Below, one piece after another: positions 54,554 to 62,690 of a DNA stretch of 64,000 nt (position 1 is the stretch's first letter; the number at the start of each line of letters is the position of its first letter). Both the position numbers and the translations under genes were made by a program. The notes below the pieces were generated by a model. It was not told the origin of the DNA and made no database searches. It was given only the letters and a program-made list of their open reading frames with translations. The stretch comes from Bacillus sp. AFS001701 (lineage in GTDB: Bacteria; Bacillota; Bacilli; Bacillales; Bacillaceae_G). The stretch is from assembly GCF_002559405.1 (NCBI RefSeq), contig NZ_NTZO01000027.1, positions 1 to 64,000 on the forward strand. The letters run 5' to 3'.

Positions 54554-57500
54554 ATGAAAAAATGGTTAAAAAGCCTTTTTAAGGCGAATAGCCTTAATGA
54601 GATTGAAGAAGAGTTTGAAGAAAAGCCTGTTGAGGAGAATGTATATCAATCACACTCGATCGAAAAAAAGAGAAACGCTTTATCTGAGCGTCCAAAATTT
54701 AGGTTTCCAATTGATTTAGATGAAGAATTACCGACACCAGAACCAGAACCAAAACCGAAACCAGAACTAAAACCTATCAAGGAAACAAAAATTGAACCTG
54801 TTTTAAAACAAGAAAAAAACAATGATATTTGGAATAAGTCACCAAACAATTTAAATAAAGAATATAAACCTACATATAACCAGAGTAATAATTTTGTAAG
54901 AAATACTTTTCAAACTAATCAATTCGGTAAAAGTAATTTATCTAGTCGACTTGAAAAAAATCAAGTCTCAAAAAGTGAAGAAGAACCAGCAAAAGTGGAA
55001 AAAGAAGAAAAGGTCGATATTGTATTTCGTCCAAAAAGAAAAACTCCATTTCGACCAAGTGAATATATTTCACCAATTTATGGTTATCAAAAGCCTCCAG
55101 TAAAGGATGAGGAAGTTACTGATTATGATACTTCTTCAACTAATGAAGAAATTAATAGTGAAGTTTCTCAAATAAATAATGTAATTGAAAGTTCGTTTAG
55201 AAATGATGAAATCGACACTTTTAATAGTAAAGATAATAGAAGAGTCGGTAATCAGGATCAAGAAATTATTGAAGTAGTAAATCTACCGGAAAAAGAAGAA
55301 ATACAAACTGAATCTAATCAAGTTGAGAGTGAAGAAATACAAACTGAAGTGAAAGAAGAAGTGCCATCTGAAGCTTATGAAATTGAAGCTGAAGTGAGGA
55401 ACGAAGAAGTACAGTTTGAAACTCTTGGAATAGAAGCGGAATTTGAAGTGAAAGAAGAAGAAGTACAATCTGAAGCTCATGAAATTGAAGCTGAAGTTGA
55501 AGGGAAAGAGGAAGAAGTACAATCTGAAGCTCATGAAATTGAAGCTGAAGTGAAGAACGAAGAAGTACAGTTTGAAACTCTTGCAATAGAAGCAAATGTT
55601 GAAGTGAAAGAAGAAGAAGTACAATCTGAAACTCATGAAATTGAAGCTGAAGTGAAGAACGAAGAAGTGCAGTTTGAAACTCTTGGAATAGAAGCAGAAG
55701 TTGAAGGGAAAGAGGAAGAAGTACAATCTGAAGCTCATGAAATTGAAGCTGAAGTGAAGAACGAAGAAGTACAACCTGAAATTCATCAAAATGTGGAAAA
55801 AGTAGAATTGAAAGTAATAGACGAGTCAGAAGCTGATATAAAAGAGAGTAAAGAAGAATCAGTGCACCATGAAAGTTCAACCGTAGAATCAAATGTAGAG
55901 GAAACTGTTGAAATTAATCTAGATTTGGTAACAAGTTCGAACGAACAGTTAAAGCCAGAAATTGAGGCTAATGGAAAGGAATCTGAACAGAAGCCAGTTG
56001 AGAAACGTCAGAAAAAACGCCATTTTCCTTTTAATGTATTAATGCTTAAAAGTGACGTAGATGCTTCAAGAAAAGCCAATATCATGAGACAGCTTCGTGA
56101 ACTACAAAAAGAGTCTGCTGCAACAGTTGAGAAGGTAAATGAAGAAGTTGAGTCAAAACAAGTTGATCAGAAAATCGGAAATGGTACTTTATCTGAACAA
56201 AGCGAGCAGAAAATCGAGAATGTTAGTCTATCTGAACAAAATGAGCAAATAATTGGGAATGTTAGTTTATCTGAACAAAATGATCAGAAAATCGAGAATG
56301 TTAGTCTATCTGAACAAAGTGAAATGGTATCTTTAGAAAATAAAGTTCAACCAAGTGAAGAAGCTATTGAAGTGTTTACTCATGAAAAGACACATGAGGA
56401 AATTAATCATCAAACAGTTCTTGAAACTGAAAGTGAAACAGATACGAACTTAACTGAAGTGACTGTTCAGAATAATGAACATCAAAGTACAGGAAATGAA
56501 GTACTAAATATGCCACCTGTACTTTATGAATTACCAGAATTAGATTTATTAGTTGAGCCCCCAATTGAACAATTTAATGATGGGGATTGGGTTGAAGGTC
56601 AAAAGCATCTTCTACAAGAAACATTACATAATTTTAATGTAGGAGCTAAAGTAATTGCTGCAACTCAAGGTCCAACAGTAACTCGTTTCGAAGTACAGCC
56701 TGATCCTGGCGTGAAAGTAAATAAAATAACGAACTTACAAGACGATATTAAATTGAGCTTAGCAGCAAGAGATATTCGTATTGAAGCTCCGATTCCTGGC
56801 CGAAGTGCAATAGGCATAGAAGTACCAAATAAAGAAAGTAAGCCTGTTTACTTAAGAGAATTAGTTAGCCAGGATAAATTTTTGCAAAGTGAGTCACCTT
56901 TAACTGTTGCTCTAGGACTTGATATAGGTGGAGATCCTGTTTATGCAGATATTTCAAAAATGCCGCACGGGTTAATTGCCGGGGCAACAGGATCTGGAAA
57001 GAGTGTATGTATTAATTCAATTTTAGTTAGCATTTTATATAAAGCGAAACCTCATGAAGTGAAATTAATTTTAATCGATCCTAAAATGGTTGAGCTGGCA
57101 CCGTATAATCATATTCCACATCTTATTTCGCCAGTTATTACTGACGCTAGAGCCGCGACTGCTGCTTTAAAGTGGGCATGTGATGAGATGGATCGACGTT
57201 ATGATTTATTTGCTCATGCTGGGGCAAGAGATATTAAGCGATTCAATGATTTAGCGAAGAAAAAAGGTGCTTATAATGATGAGTTACCTTACTTAGTCAT
57301 CATTATTGATGAATTAGCGGATTTAATGATGGTATCTCCTGGGGATGTAGAGACCTATATTTGTCGAATTGCTCAAAAAGCGAGAGCATGTGGAATCCAT
57401 TTATTGGTAGCAACTCAAAGACCTTCAGTTGATGTCATTACAGGTATTATTAAATCAAATATACCGACACGTATTGCGTTTACAGTATCTTCACAAGTAG

Positions 57501-57931
57501 ATTCTAGAACAATAATTGATATTGGCGGAGCTGAGAAGTTACTTGGACGAGGAGATATGTTATTCTTAGATAATGGAAAATCTCAAGCAATTCGATTACA
57601 AGGCGTTTATGTTTCAGATGATGAAATCGAACATGTTGTAGAGATTGTTAAAGACCAACAAAAACCGAATTACTTATTTAATCAAGAGGAACTTGTAGCA
57701 AAAGCGGATGCACAAGATGTTGATGATGAACTATTTGAAGAAGCAGTGGAGTTTGTCATTGATCAAAAAGGTGCTTCTGTTTCAATGTTACAAAGACGTT
57801 TTCGAATTGGATACAATCGTGCCGCTAGATTAATTGATCTGATGTTTGATCACGGGATTGTATCGAATCAAAATGGAAGTAAACCTCGTGTTGTACTGAT
57901 TACATCATTAGAGGAGTTTCGTTCTGAGTGA
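54554..57931 (+). CDS. sftA: DNA translocase SftA, with an expanded repeat linker
   Basis: A cytosolic FtsK/SpoIIIE-type DNA pump that clears chromosomal DNA from the closing septum. From the ATG at 54554 it has 1125 residues, against about 950 in B. subtilis. The N-terminus (MKKWLKSLFK) has no membrane segment. A long acidic, disordered region follows, with a Pro-rich PEPEPKPKPELKP stretch (about 60-75), 16/18-residue repeats (about 284-412) and SLSEQ repeats (about 536-593). The motor has Walker A GATGSGKSV (810-818) and Walker B IIIDELADLMM, and ends in the gamma winged helix (QRRFRIGYNRAARLID) that reads DNA polarity. Confidence 0.95.
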   Translation: MKKWLKSLFKANSLNEIEEEFEEKPVEENVYQSHSIEKKRNALSERPKFRFPIDLDEELPTPEPEPKPKPELKPIKETKIEPVLKQEKNNDIWNKSPNNLNKEYKPTYNQSNNFVRNTFQTNQFGKSNLSSRLEKNQVSKSEEEPAKVEKEEKVDIVFRPKRKTPFRPSEYISPIYGYQKPPVKDEEVTDYDTSSTNEEINSEVSQINNVIESSFRNDEIDTFNSKDNRRVGNQDQEIIEVVNLPEKEEIQTESNQVESEEIQTEVKEEVPSEAYEIEAEVRNEEVQFETLGIEAEFEVKEEEVQSEAHEIEAEVEGKEEEVQSEAHEIEAEVKNEEVQFETLAIEANVEVKEEEVQSETHEIEAEVKNEEVQFETLGIEAEVEGKEEEVQSEAHEIEAEVKNEEVQPEIHQNVEKVELKVIDESEADIKESKEESVHHESSTVESNVEETVEINLDLVTSSNEQLKPEIEANGKESEQKPVEKRQKKRHFPFNVLMLKSDVDASRKANIMRQLRELQKESAATVEKVNEEVESKQVDQKIGNGTLSEQSEQKIENVSLSEQNEQIIGNVSLSEQNDQKIENVSLSEQSEMVSLENKVQPSEEAIEVFTHEKTHEEINHQTVLETESETDTNLTEVTVQNNEHQSTGNEVLNMPPVLYELPELDLLVEPPIEQFNDGDWVEGQKHLLQETLHNFNVGAKVIAATQGPTVTRFEVQPDPGVKVNKITNLQDDIKLSLAARDIRIEAPIPGRSAIGIEVPNKESKPVYLRELVSQDKFLQSESPLTVALGLDIGGDPVYADISKMPHGLIAGATGSGKSVCINSILVSILYKAKPHEVKLILIDPKMVELAPYNHIPHLISPVITDARAATAALKWACDEMDRRYDLFAHAGARDIKRFNDLAKKKGAYNDELPYLVIIIDELADLMMVSPGDVETYICRIAQKARACGIHLLVATQRPSVDVITGIIKSNIPTRIAFTVSSQVDSRTIIDIGGAEKLLGRGDMLFLDNGKSQAIRLQGVYVSDDEIEHVVEIVKDQQKPNYLFNQEELVAKADAQDVDDELFEEAVEFVIDQKGASVSMLQRRFRIGYNRAARLIDLMFDHGIVSNQNGSKPRVVLITSLEEFRSE
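55330..55790. repeat. 48/54-bp in-frame repeats in sftA
   Basis: About eight to nine imperfect units encode EEVQ(S/F)E(A/T)(H/L)(E/G)IEAEV followed by KN, EGKE or EVKE, so units alternate between 16 and 18 codons. Some neighbouring units are nearly identical at DNA level, pointing to recent duplication or slippage. The acidic product is probably disordered. Long open frames on the opposite strand here are by-products of the repeat. Confidence 0.88.
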
Positions 57932-58029
57932 TAAATTAAAAATTCGATAAAAATTAAGTAACGAATGTTAAAGTTTTTTTAACCCATACTAGAAAAAAAA
58001 GAACGATACTTTTCAGCAGGTGAAGATTC

Positions 58030-59145
58030 ATGGAAAAAGAATTAGATTTAAAATTACAAGGTAAAATAAGCCGATTAACGAACCAAACATTTAAATTTGA
58101 TGAGAGAATCGGAGAAGGCTGGTTTTCAGCTGTATATTTTTTAAAAACTAGAGAAATCATTCGAAAAAAGAAGCCAGATACTGAAGTAACAATGCAATTT
58201 TTCCAAAGAGAAAGTGCAGTATTATGTGGCACGGATGAAGCAATTGCGATTTTACAAACATTTGCAGATCATCCTGAAAATCTTATTGTTCATTCATTAA
58301 AGGATGGAGATATGATTGAACCATTTGAAACTGTCTTAACAATTAAAGGTAAATATGCTGATTTTGGCTATTTAGAAGGAATTATTGACGGTATTTTAGC
58401 TAGACGTACTTCTGTTGCTACAAATGTTTACAATGTAAAACATTCTGCAAAATCCGCAGGCATTAAAAAGCCTGTTATTTTCATGGGAGATCGTGATGAT
58501 CATTTCACGACTCAAGCAGGTGACGGTTATGCTGCATTTATTGGTGGTGCAACTGCACAAGCAACTCATGCAATGAATGAGTGGTGGGGCAATGAAGGAA
58601 TGGGTACAATGCCTCATGCACTAATTCAAATGTATAATGGTGATGTTGTGGAAGCTGCGCGTGCATATACAGAAGTTTATCCACAAGATGATTTAATTGT
58701 CTTAGTAGATTATAATAATGATGTCATAAACGACGCTTTGAAGGTTGCACGAGAATACGGTAGTAAATTAAAGGCTGTACGTGTAGATACATCGAAAACA
58801 ATGATTGATCAGTATTTTATTGGTAATCCAGAATTATTAGGAAGTTTTGACCCTAGGGGTGTAAATCCTCCTTTAATTTTTGCTTTACGAAATGCACTAG
58901 ATCAAGAAGGGTATCAGCATGTGCAAATTGTAGTAAGCGGTGGATTTACTGTAGAAAGAATCTTAGCTTTTGAGAAGCAAGGTGTACCAGTAGATTTATA
59001 TGGGGTAGGCGGAAGTTTATTAAAAGTTAATATAGGATTTACAGGTGATAATGTCGAGTTAAATGGCGTGCAACAAGCGAAAGCTGGAAGAAAGCTTCGT
59101 GAAAATCCTCGATTAGAAAAAGTAGAAATGAGCCCTAGTTTATAA
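58030..59145 (+). CDS. Nicotinate phosphoribosyltransferase
   Basis: A 371-residue type II phosphoribosyltransferase of the nicotinate group, which makes nicotinate mononucleotide for NAD salvage. Family features: QFFQRESAVLCG, FMGDRDDHFTTQAGDGYAAFIGG, GTMPHALIQ with the conserved histidine, RVDTSKTM, and the C-terminal DLYGVGGSLL. It is the short Bacillus form found near sftA and murC rather than the about 490-residue PncB of B. subtilis. AGGTG precedes the ATG. It lies 98 bases after sftA. Confidence 0.88.
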   Translation: MEKELDLKLQGKISRLTNQTFKFDERIGEGWFSAVYFLKTREIIRKKKPDTEVTMQFFQRESAVLCGTDEAIAILQTFADHPENLIVHSLKDGDMIEPFETVLTIKGKYADFGYLEGIIDGILARRTSVATNVYNVKHSAKSAGIKKPVIFMGDRDDHFTTQAGDGYAAFIGGATAQATHAMNEWWGNEGMGTMPHALIQMYNGDVVEAARAYTEVYPQDDLIVLVDYNNDVINDALKVAREYGSKLKAVRVDTSKTMIDQYFIGNPELLGSFDPRGVNPPLIFALRNALDQEGYQHVQIVVSGGFTVERILAFEKQGVPVDLYGVGGSLLKVNIGFTGDNVELNGVQQAKAGRKLRENPRLEKVEMSPSL

Positions 59146-59447
59146 AGGGACAAAAAAATCAATTTAAGATTGATAGTATTTTAAAATAAGCAGACGACTT
59201 AAAGTATTTACTTTTCCATCTATTTCCTCATAGTGTGATTTAAAATAAATAGTCCTATGGGAGTTTAAGTGATATAATACTAATTGCGTAAAAATTTAAG
59301 TTAGTTATCATTAAAAAAATAACTAGACTCGGCAAAGTAACAATGCATCAAATTTATAAAATATTGATGCCATTTCTTTTATTCACACATATACTGTCTA
59401 AGAGATAGGCCGTTGTATTAGTGATCGATTTTGGAGGTTCTTTTAAT
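59146..59447. other. Leader region of murC
   Basis: About 300 AT-rich bases. TTAGTTAT and ATAACTA (59299-59327 region) form a weak hairpin. No small ORF with a good binding site was seen, and no strong terminator separates the phosphoribosyltransferase from murC. Confidence 0.4.
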
Positions 59448-60740
59448 ATGACAGTTTACCATTTTGTAGGGATTAAAGGTACTGGAATGAGTGCTTTGGC
59501 ACAAATTTTACATGATTCTGGTTTGACCGTTCAGGGATCAGATTATGAAAAGCACTTTTTCACTGAAAATGAATTACGAAAAAAAAATATTACGATTTTA
59601 CCATTTGATAAAGCAAATATTAAAGAAGGCCAATTCGTCATAGCAGGTAATGCATTTCCTGATACTCATGAAGAAATTGCAGCTGCTATTGAAAAAGGAA
59701 TTCCGATGGCACGCTATCATAAATTCCTAGGGGAATATATGAATAAATTTACTAGCGTTGCAATTACTGGAGCACATGGTAAAACCTCTACGACAGGTTT
59801 ATTAGCCCATGTAGTTTCTGGTGCACGTCCAACTTCTTTTCTAATTGGAGATGGTACTGGTAAAGGTGAAAAAGACAGCGAGTATTTCGTGTTTGAAGCT
59901 TGTGAATACCGTCGTCATTTTCTTTCATACTTTCCAGACTATTGCATCATGACTAATATTGATTTTGATCATCCGGATTATTATAAGAGTGTAGATGATG
60001 TATTCGATGCTTTCCAACAAATGGCTGATCAAGTAAAAAAAGGTATTATTGCATGTGGAGATGACGAACATCTTCAACGAATTTATGCAAAAGTACCTGT
60101 AATGTATTATGGATTTAACGAGGACAATGATTTCCAAGCTCGTAATATCGAAAAACATACAAATGGTACGACATTTGATGTATTCGTCCGTAATACGTAT
60201 TACGCTACTTTTGATATTACTGGATATGGTGATCATAGTATTTTAAATGCTTTAGCAGTAATTGCGCTTTGCCATTATGAAGAAATCGATGTTAATATTA
60301 TTAAAGCTAGATTATTAACATACGGTGGCGTAAAGCGTCGTTTCAGTGAAAAACGCTTCGGAGATCAAATGTTAATTGATGATTATGCTCATCATCCAAC
60401 TGAAATCCAAGCGACGATTCAAGCAGCACGTCAAAAATATCCTGACCGTGAAATCGTAGCAGTGTTCCAACCGCATACATTTACACGCACAAGTAAATTT
60501 TTAGATGAATTTGCTGGTACATTAGAAAAAGCAGATAAAGTTTACTTATGTGATATTTTTGGTTCTGCACGAGAAGATAAAGGTACTTTAACAATAGAAG
60601 ACCTTTCTTGTAAAATTGCAGGTGCTGAACTATTGACTGATGATAATATCAGCAATTTACAAAACCATAAAAATAGCGTATTAATTTTTATGGGTGCTGG
60701 TGATATTCAAAAATACCAAGCAGCATACGAAAAACTATAA
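59448..60740 (+). CDS. murC: UDP-N-acetylmuramate--L-alanine ligase
   Basis: Adds L-alanine to UDP-N-acetylmuramate, the first peptide step of peptidoglycan synthesis. The ATG at 59448 ([18 protein letters not shown]) follows TTTTGGAGG and gives 430 residues, the usual length; the frame is open nine codons further upstream. ATP motif [23 protein letters not shown], and the C-terminal [10 protein letters not shown] and FMGAGDI motifs are intact. It ends in a strong terminator. Confidence 0.97.
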   Translation: MTVYHFVGIKGTGMSALAQILHDSGLTVQGSDYEKHFFTENELRKKNITILPFDKANIKEGQFVIAGNAFPDTHEEIAAAIEKGIPMARYHKFLGEYMNKFTSVAITGAHGKTSTTGLLAHVVSGARPTSFLIGDGTGKGEKDSEYFVFEACEYRRHFLSYFPDYCIMTNIDFDHPDYYKSVDDVFDAFQQMADQVKKGIIACGDDEHLQRIYAKVPVMYYGFNEDNDFQARNIEKHTNGTTFDVFVRNTYYATFDITGYGDHSILNALAVIALCHYEEIDVNIIKARLLTYGGVKRRFSEKRFGDQMLIDDYAHHPTEIQATIQAARQKYPDREIVAVFQPHTFTRTSKFLDEFAGTLEKADKVYLCDIFGSAREDKGTLTIEDLSCKIAGAELLTDDNISNLQNHKNSVLIFMGAGDIQKYQAAYEKL

Positions 60741-60748
60741 AAACTATT

Positions 60749-60784
60749 AAACCCGTTTATGAATGATCATAAACGGTTTTTTTG
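60749..60784 (+). terminator. Terminator of murC
   Basis: ACCCGTTTATG/CATAAACGGTTT stem followed by TTTTT. Confidence 0.92.
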
Positions 60785-60890
60785 TTATTTTGAAAAAGCT
60801 TGTTTTACAAAAAATGTTTATATTAAGAAGGTAAATTGTAAAAACAAAAAGAATATGTCTTACGAATGAACAGGGTAAGGAGTGAAATGA

Positions 60891-62036
60891 TTGAATAATC
60901 ACTATGATGTAATTATTGTTGGAGCAGGCGCTATGGGAATGGCAGCAGGATACTATTTATCAAAAGGAAATCAGAAAATATTATTAATAGATTCTTTTGA
61001 TCCACCACATAGCTTTGGTAGTCATCACGGCGATACTAGAATCATTCGTCATGCATATGGAGAAAGTAGAGAATACGTACCTTTAGTATTACGAGCACAA
61101 AAATTATGGGAAGAGTTAGAACAATTGTCTGGAAAACAATTATTCTCGAGAACAGGCGTTTTATGTGCTGGTGCACCTGGCTCGACTTTTACGAATGAAG
61201 TAATAAATAGTGCAAAAGAATTTTCGTTGCCGCTTGAAATAATGGATAGTAATGAGATCAATACAAGATGGTCCGGTTTACGTTTACCGGAAGGATTTAT
61301 AGGTTGTTTAGAAACGTCTTCCGGAATTCTTTTTAGTGAAGAATGTATTCGAGCGTATAAAGAACTATATATTGAGAGAGGAAATAGTCTTCAAACAAAC
61401 TCACCTGTTATAGATATTGAAGTAGATACTCATAAGACAAAGGTGAGTACAGAGAATGCTGTTTACACAGCCGATAAACTTGTAGTATGTGCAGGCGCTT
61501 GGTCTGGTAAAATTCTTGAAAAGACAGGTATTCATATACCTGTAAAACCTACCCGTAAAACAGTTGCTTGGTTTGAATGTGATCATCAACTATATGATTC
61601 TAGTTCACTACCAGCATTTACAATCGATTTAATTGATAGTCATTATTATGGCTTTCCAAGTATTCATAATAGCGGACTAAAAATTGGTCGACATGATGGA
61701 GGGCAAATTGTAGACCCTGATCAATTTAATCGAGAATTTGGAGAATTCATTGATGATGAAACGGATCTGAGAAATTTCTTAAGTGAATATATGTCACTTG
61801 CAAATGGAAGATTAGTAAAAGGGAAAACATGCTTATATACAATGACTCCGGACGAACACTTCATCATTGACCAACATCCAGAATACAAAAATTTAATCAT
61901 TGCCACAGGTTTCTCAGGCCATGGCTTTAAGTTCGCAAGTGTTGTAGGCGAGATTATTGCTGACCTAGTAACAAATCAGAAATCTGCTTTTGATTTAAAT
62001 ATGTTTTCATTAAACCGATTTTTAAACTGCAAATAA
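60891..62036 (+). CDS. Monomeric sarcosine oxidase-type flavoenzyme
   Basis: A 381-residue amine oxidase of the MSOX/N-methyltryptophan oxidase family, which demethylates N-methyl amino acids to give formaldehyde and peroxide. The FAD motif is VGAGAMGMAAGYYL; SHHGDTRIIRHAYGE is the family signature; C314 in TCLYTMTPDEH matches the cysteine that carries FAD covalently; ATGFSGHGFKFASVVG is present. Start is TTG, eight bases after AAGGAG. The last codons (AAC TGC AAA TAA) coincide with the first unit of the downstream 21-bp array, giving an end slightly shorter than Bacillus MSOX. Sarcosine is the likeliest substrate. Confidence 0.9.
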   Translation: MNNHYDVIIVGAGAMGMAAGYYLSKGNQKILLIDSFDPPHSFGSHHGDTRIIRHAYGESREYVPLVLRAQKLWEELEQLSGKQLFSRTGVLCAGAPGSTFTNEVINSAKEFSLPLEIMDSNEINTRWSGLRLPEGFIGCLETSSGILFSEECIRAYKELYIERGNSLQTNSPVIDIEVDTHKTKVSTENAVYTADKLVVCAGAWSGKILEKTGIHIPVKPTRKTVAWFECDHQLYDSSSLPAFTIDLIDSHYYGFPSIHNSGLKIGRHDGGQIVDPDQFNREFGEFIDDETDLRNFLSEYMSLANGRLVKGKTCLYTMTPDEHFIIDQHPEYKNLIIATGFSGHGFKFASVVGEIIADLVTNQKSAFDLNMFSLNRFLNCK

Positions 62037-62193
62037 ATTGGAAGAAGTGCAAATAAAAAAGTCAAATCAGCAAATAAATCGGAGGAAGTGCAAATAAAAA
62101 AGCTCAAACTGCTATTAAATAAGCTCAAACTACAATTAAATAAGCCAAATCAGCAAATAAAATTATGAAAACTGCAAATAAGTCAACCGAATC
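62028..62193. repeat. Array of degenerate 21-bp repeats, copy 2
   Basis: Eight tandem units start at 62028, 62048, 62069, 62089, 62110, 62131, 62152 and 62173, each 20 or 21 bp. The core is (T/A)GCAAATAA, followed by AAAAG, CTC and CAAAC-like bases. The first unit supplies the stop codon of the oxidase gene. The tail words GGATCAAAA (62213) and CAGTAAAAC (62236) recur from the copy at 17.7 kb. No terminator lies between the gene and 62420, so the array is probably transcribed in the 3' untranslated region. Confidence 0.87.
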
Positions 62194-62419
62194 ATGTAGA
62201 AACGCTGTGAATGGATCAAAAAATAAATGGAATAACAGTAAAACAGATTGAGTTACACTCAAATCTAATGAATATTGGTAAAAACTATAAAAAATCTTCT
62301 AAAATAATCTTAAAAAAATGATTCGCAAATATTTCACCTAAGTTCAACGTTAATACGAAGTTCACTTTGTTTTCGTCTTTCTCGATGTTGAGTATGTTAG
62401 ATTGATTATGTTCGATTTC

Positions 62420-62452
62420 TGAGAGATAGCCAATAAGCTATCTCTTTTTTTC
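62420..62452 (+). terminator. Intrinsic terminator upstream of the MFS gene
   Basis: GAGATAGC/GCTATCTC stem with a six-base loop followed by TTTTTTT. It is the first terminator after the oxidase gene, about 385 bases past its stop. Confidence 0.88.
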
Positions 62453-62590
62453 AACTTACCTTCATCATACTCCTATTTCCGTCATCCCCTACACTTAATA
62501 TTTCAGCAATATTGTGCTAGTAATCCGAAATTTTATCTAGAGATAATTTAAGGAGTAATAATTATAATTTATTAAAAATACTGAAAATTT

Positions 62591-62604
62591 TGGAAGCGCT
62601 TTAG
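62591..62604. promoter_or_regulatory. cre-like site upstream of the MFS gene
   Basis: TGGAAGCGCTTTAG has the palindromic AAGCGCTT core of catabolite-responsive elements (TGWAARCGYTWNCW) with about three mismatches at the outer positions. It lies about 90 bases before the start. CcpA control of a sugar-type transporter would be sensible, but is inferred. Confidence 0.4.
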
Positions 62605-62690
62605 AAAAGGTTAAGTAAGTAGTTATTTGATTATTTACTATTTTTTACAATTTTTATATCTGAAAAGTAAAAAAAGGGGGTATTCTTTTG

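Larger units (their letters stand above)
62194..62690. other. Region between the repeat array and the MFS gene
   Basis: About 500 bases. It contains the array tail, a clear terminator (62420-62452) and then the presumed promoter and cre-like site of the MFS gene. No ORF with a good binding site was seen. Confidence 0.5.

Noticed and set aside
55283-55892. Two long open frames on the minus strand, rich in Phe/Leu/Ser/Gln, opposite sftA
   Set aside because: They are products of the in-frame acidic repeat of sftA read backwards; they have no binding sites and mirror the repeat period.
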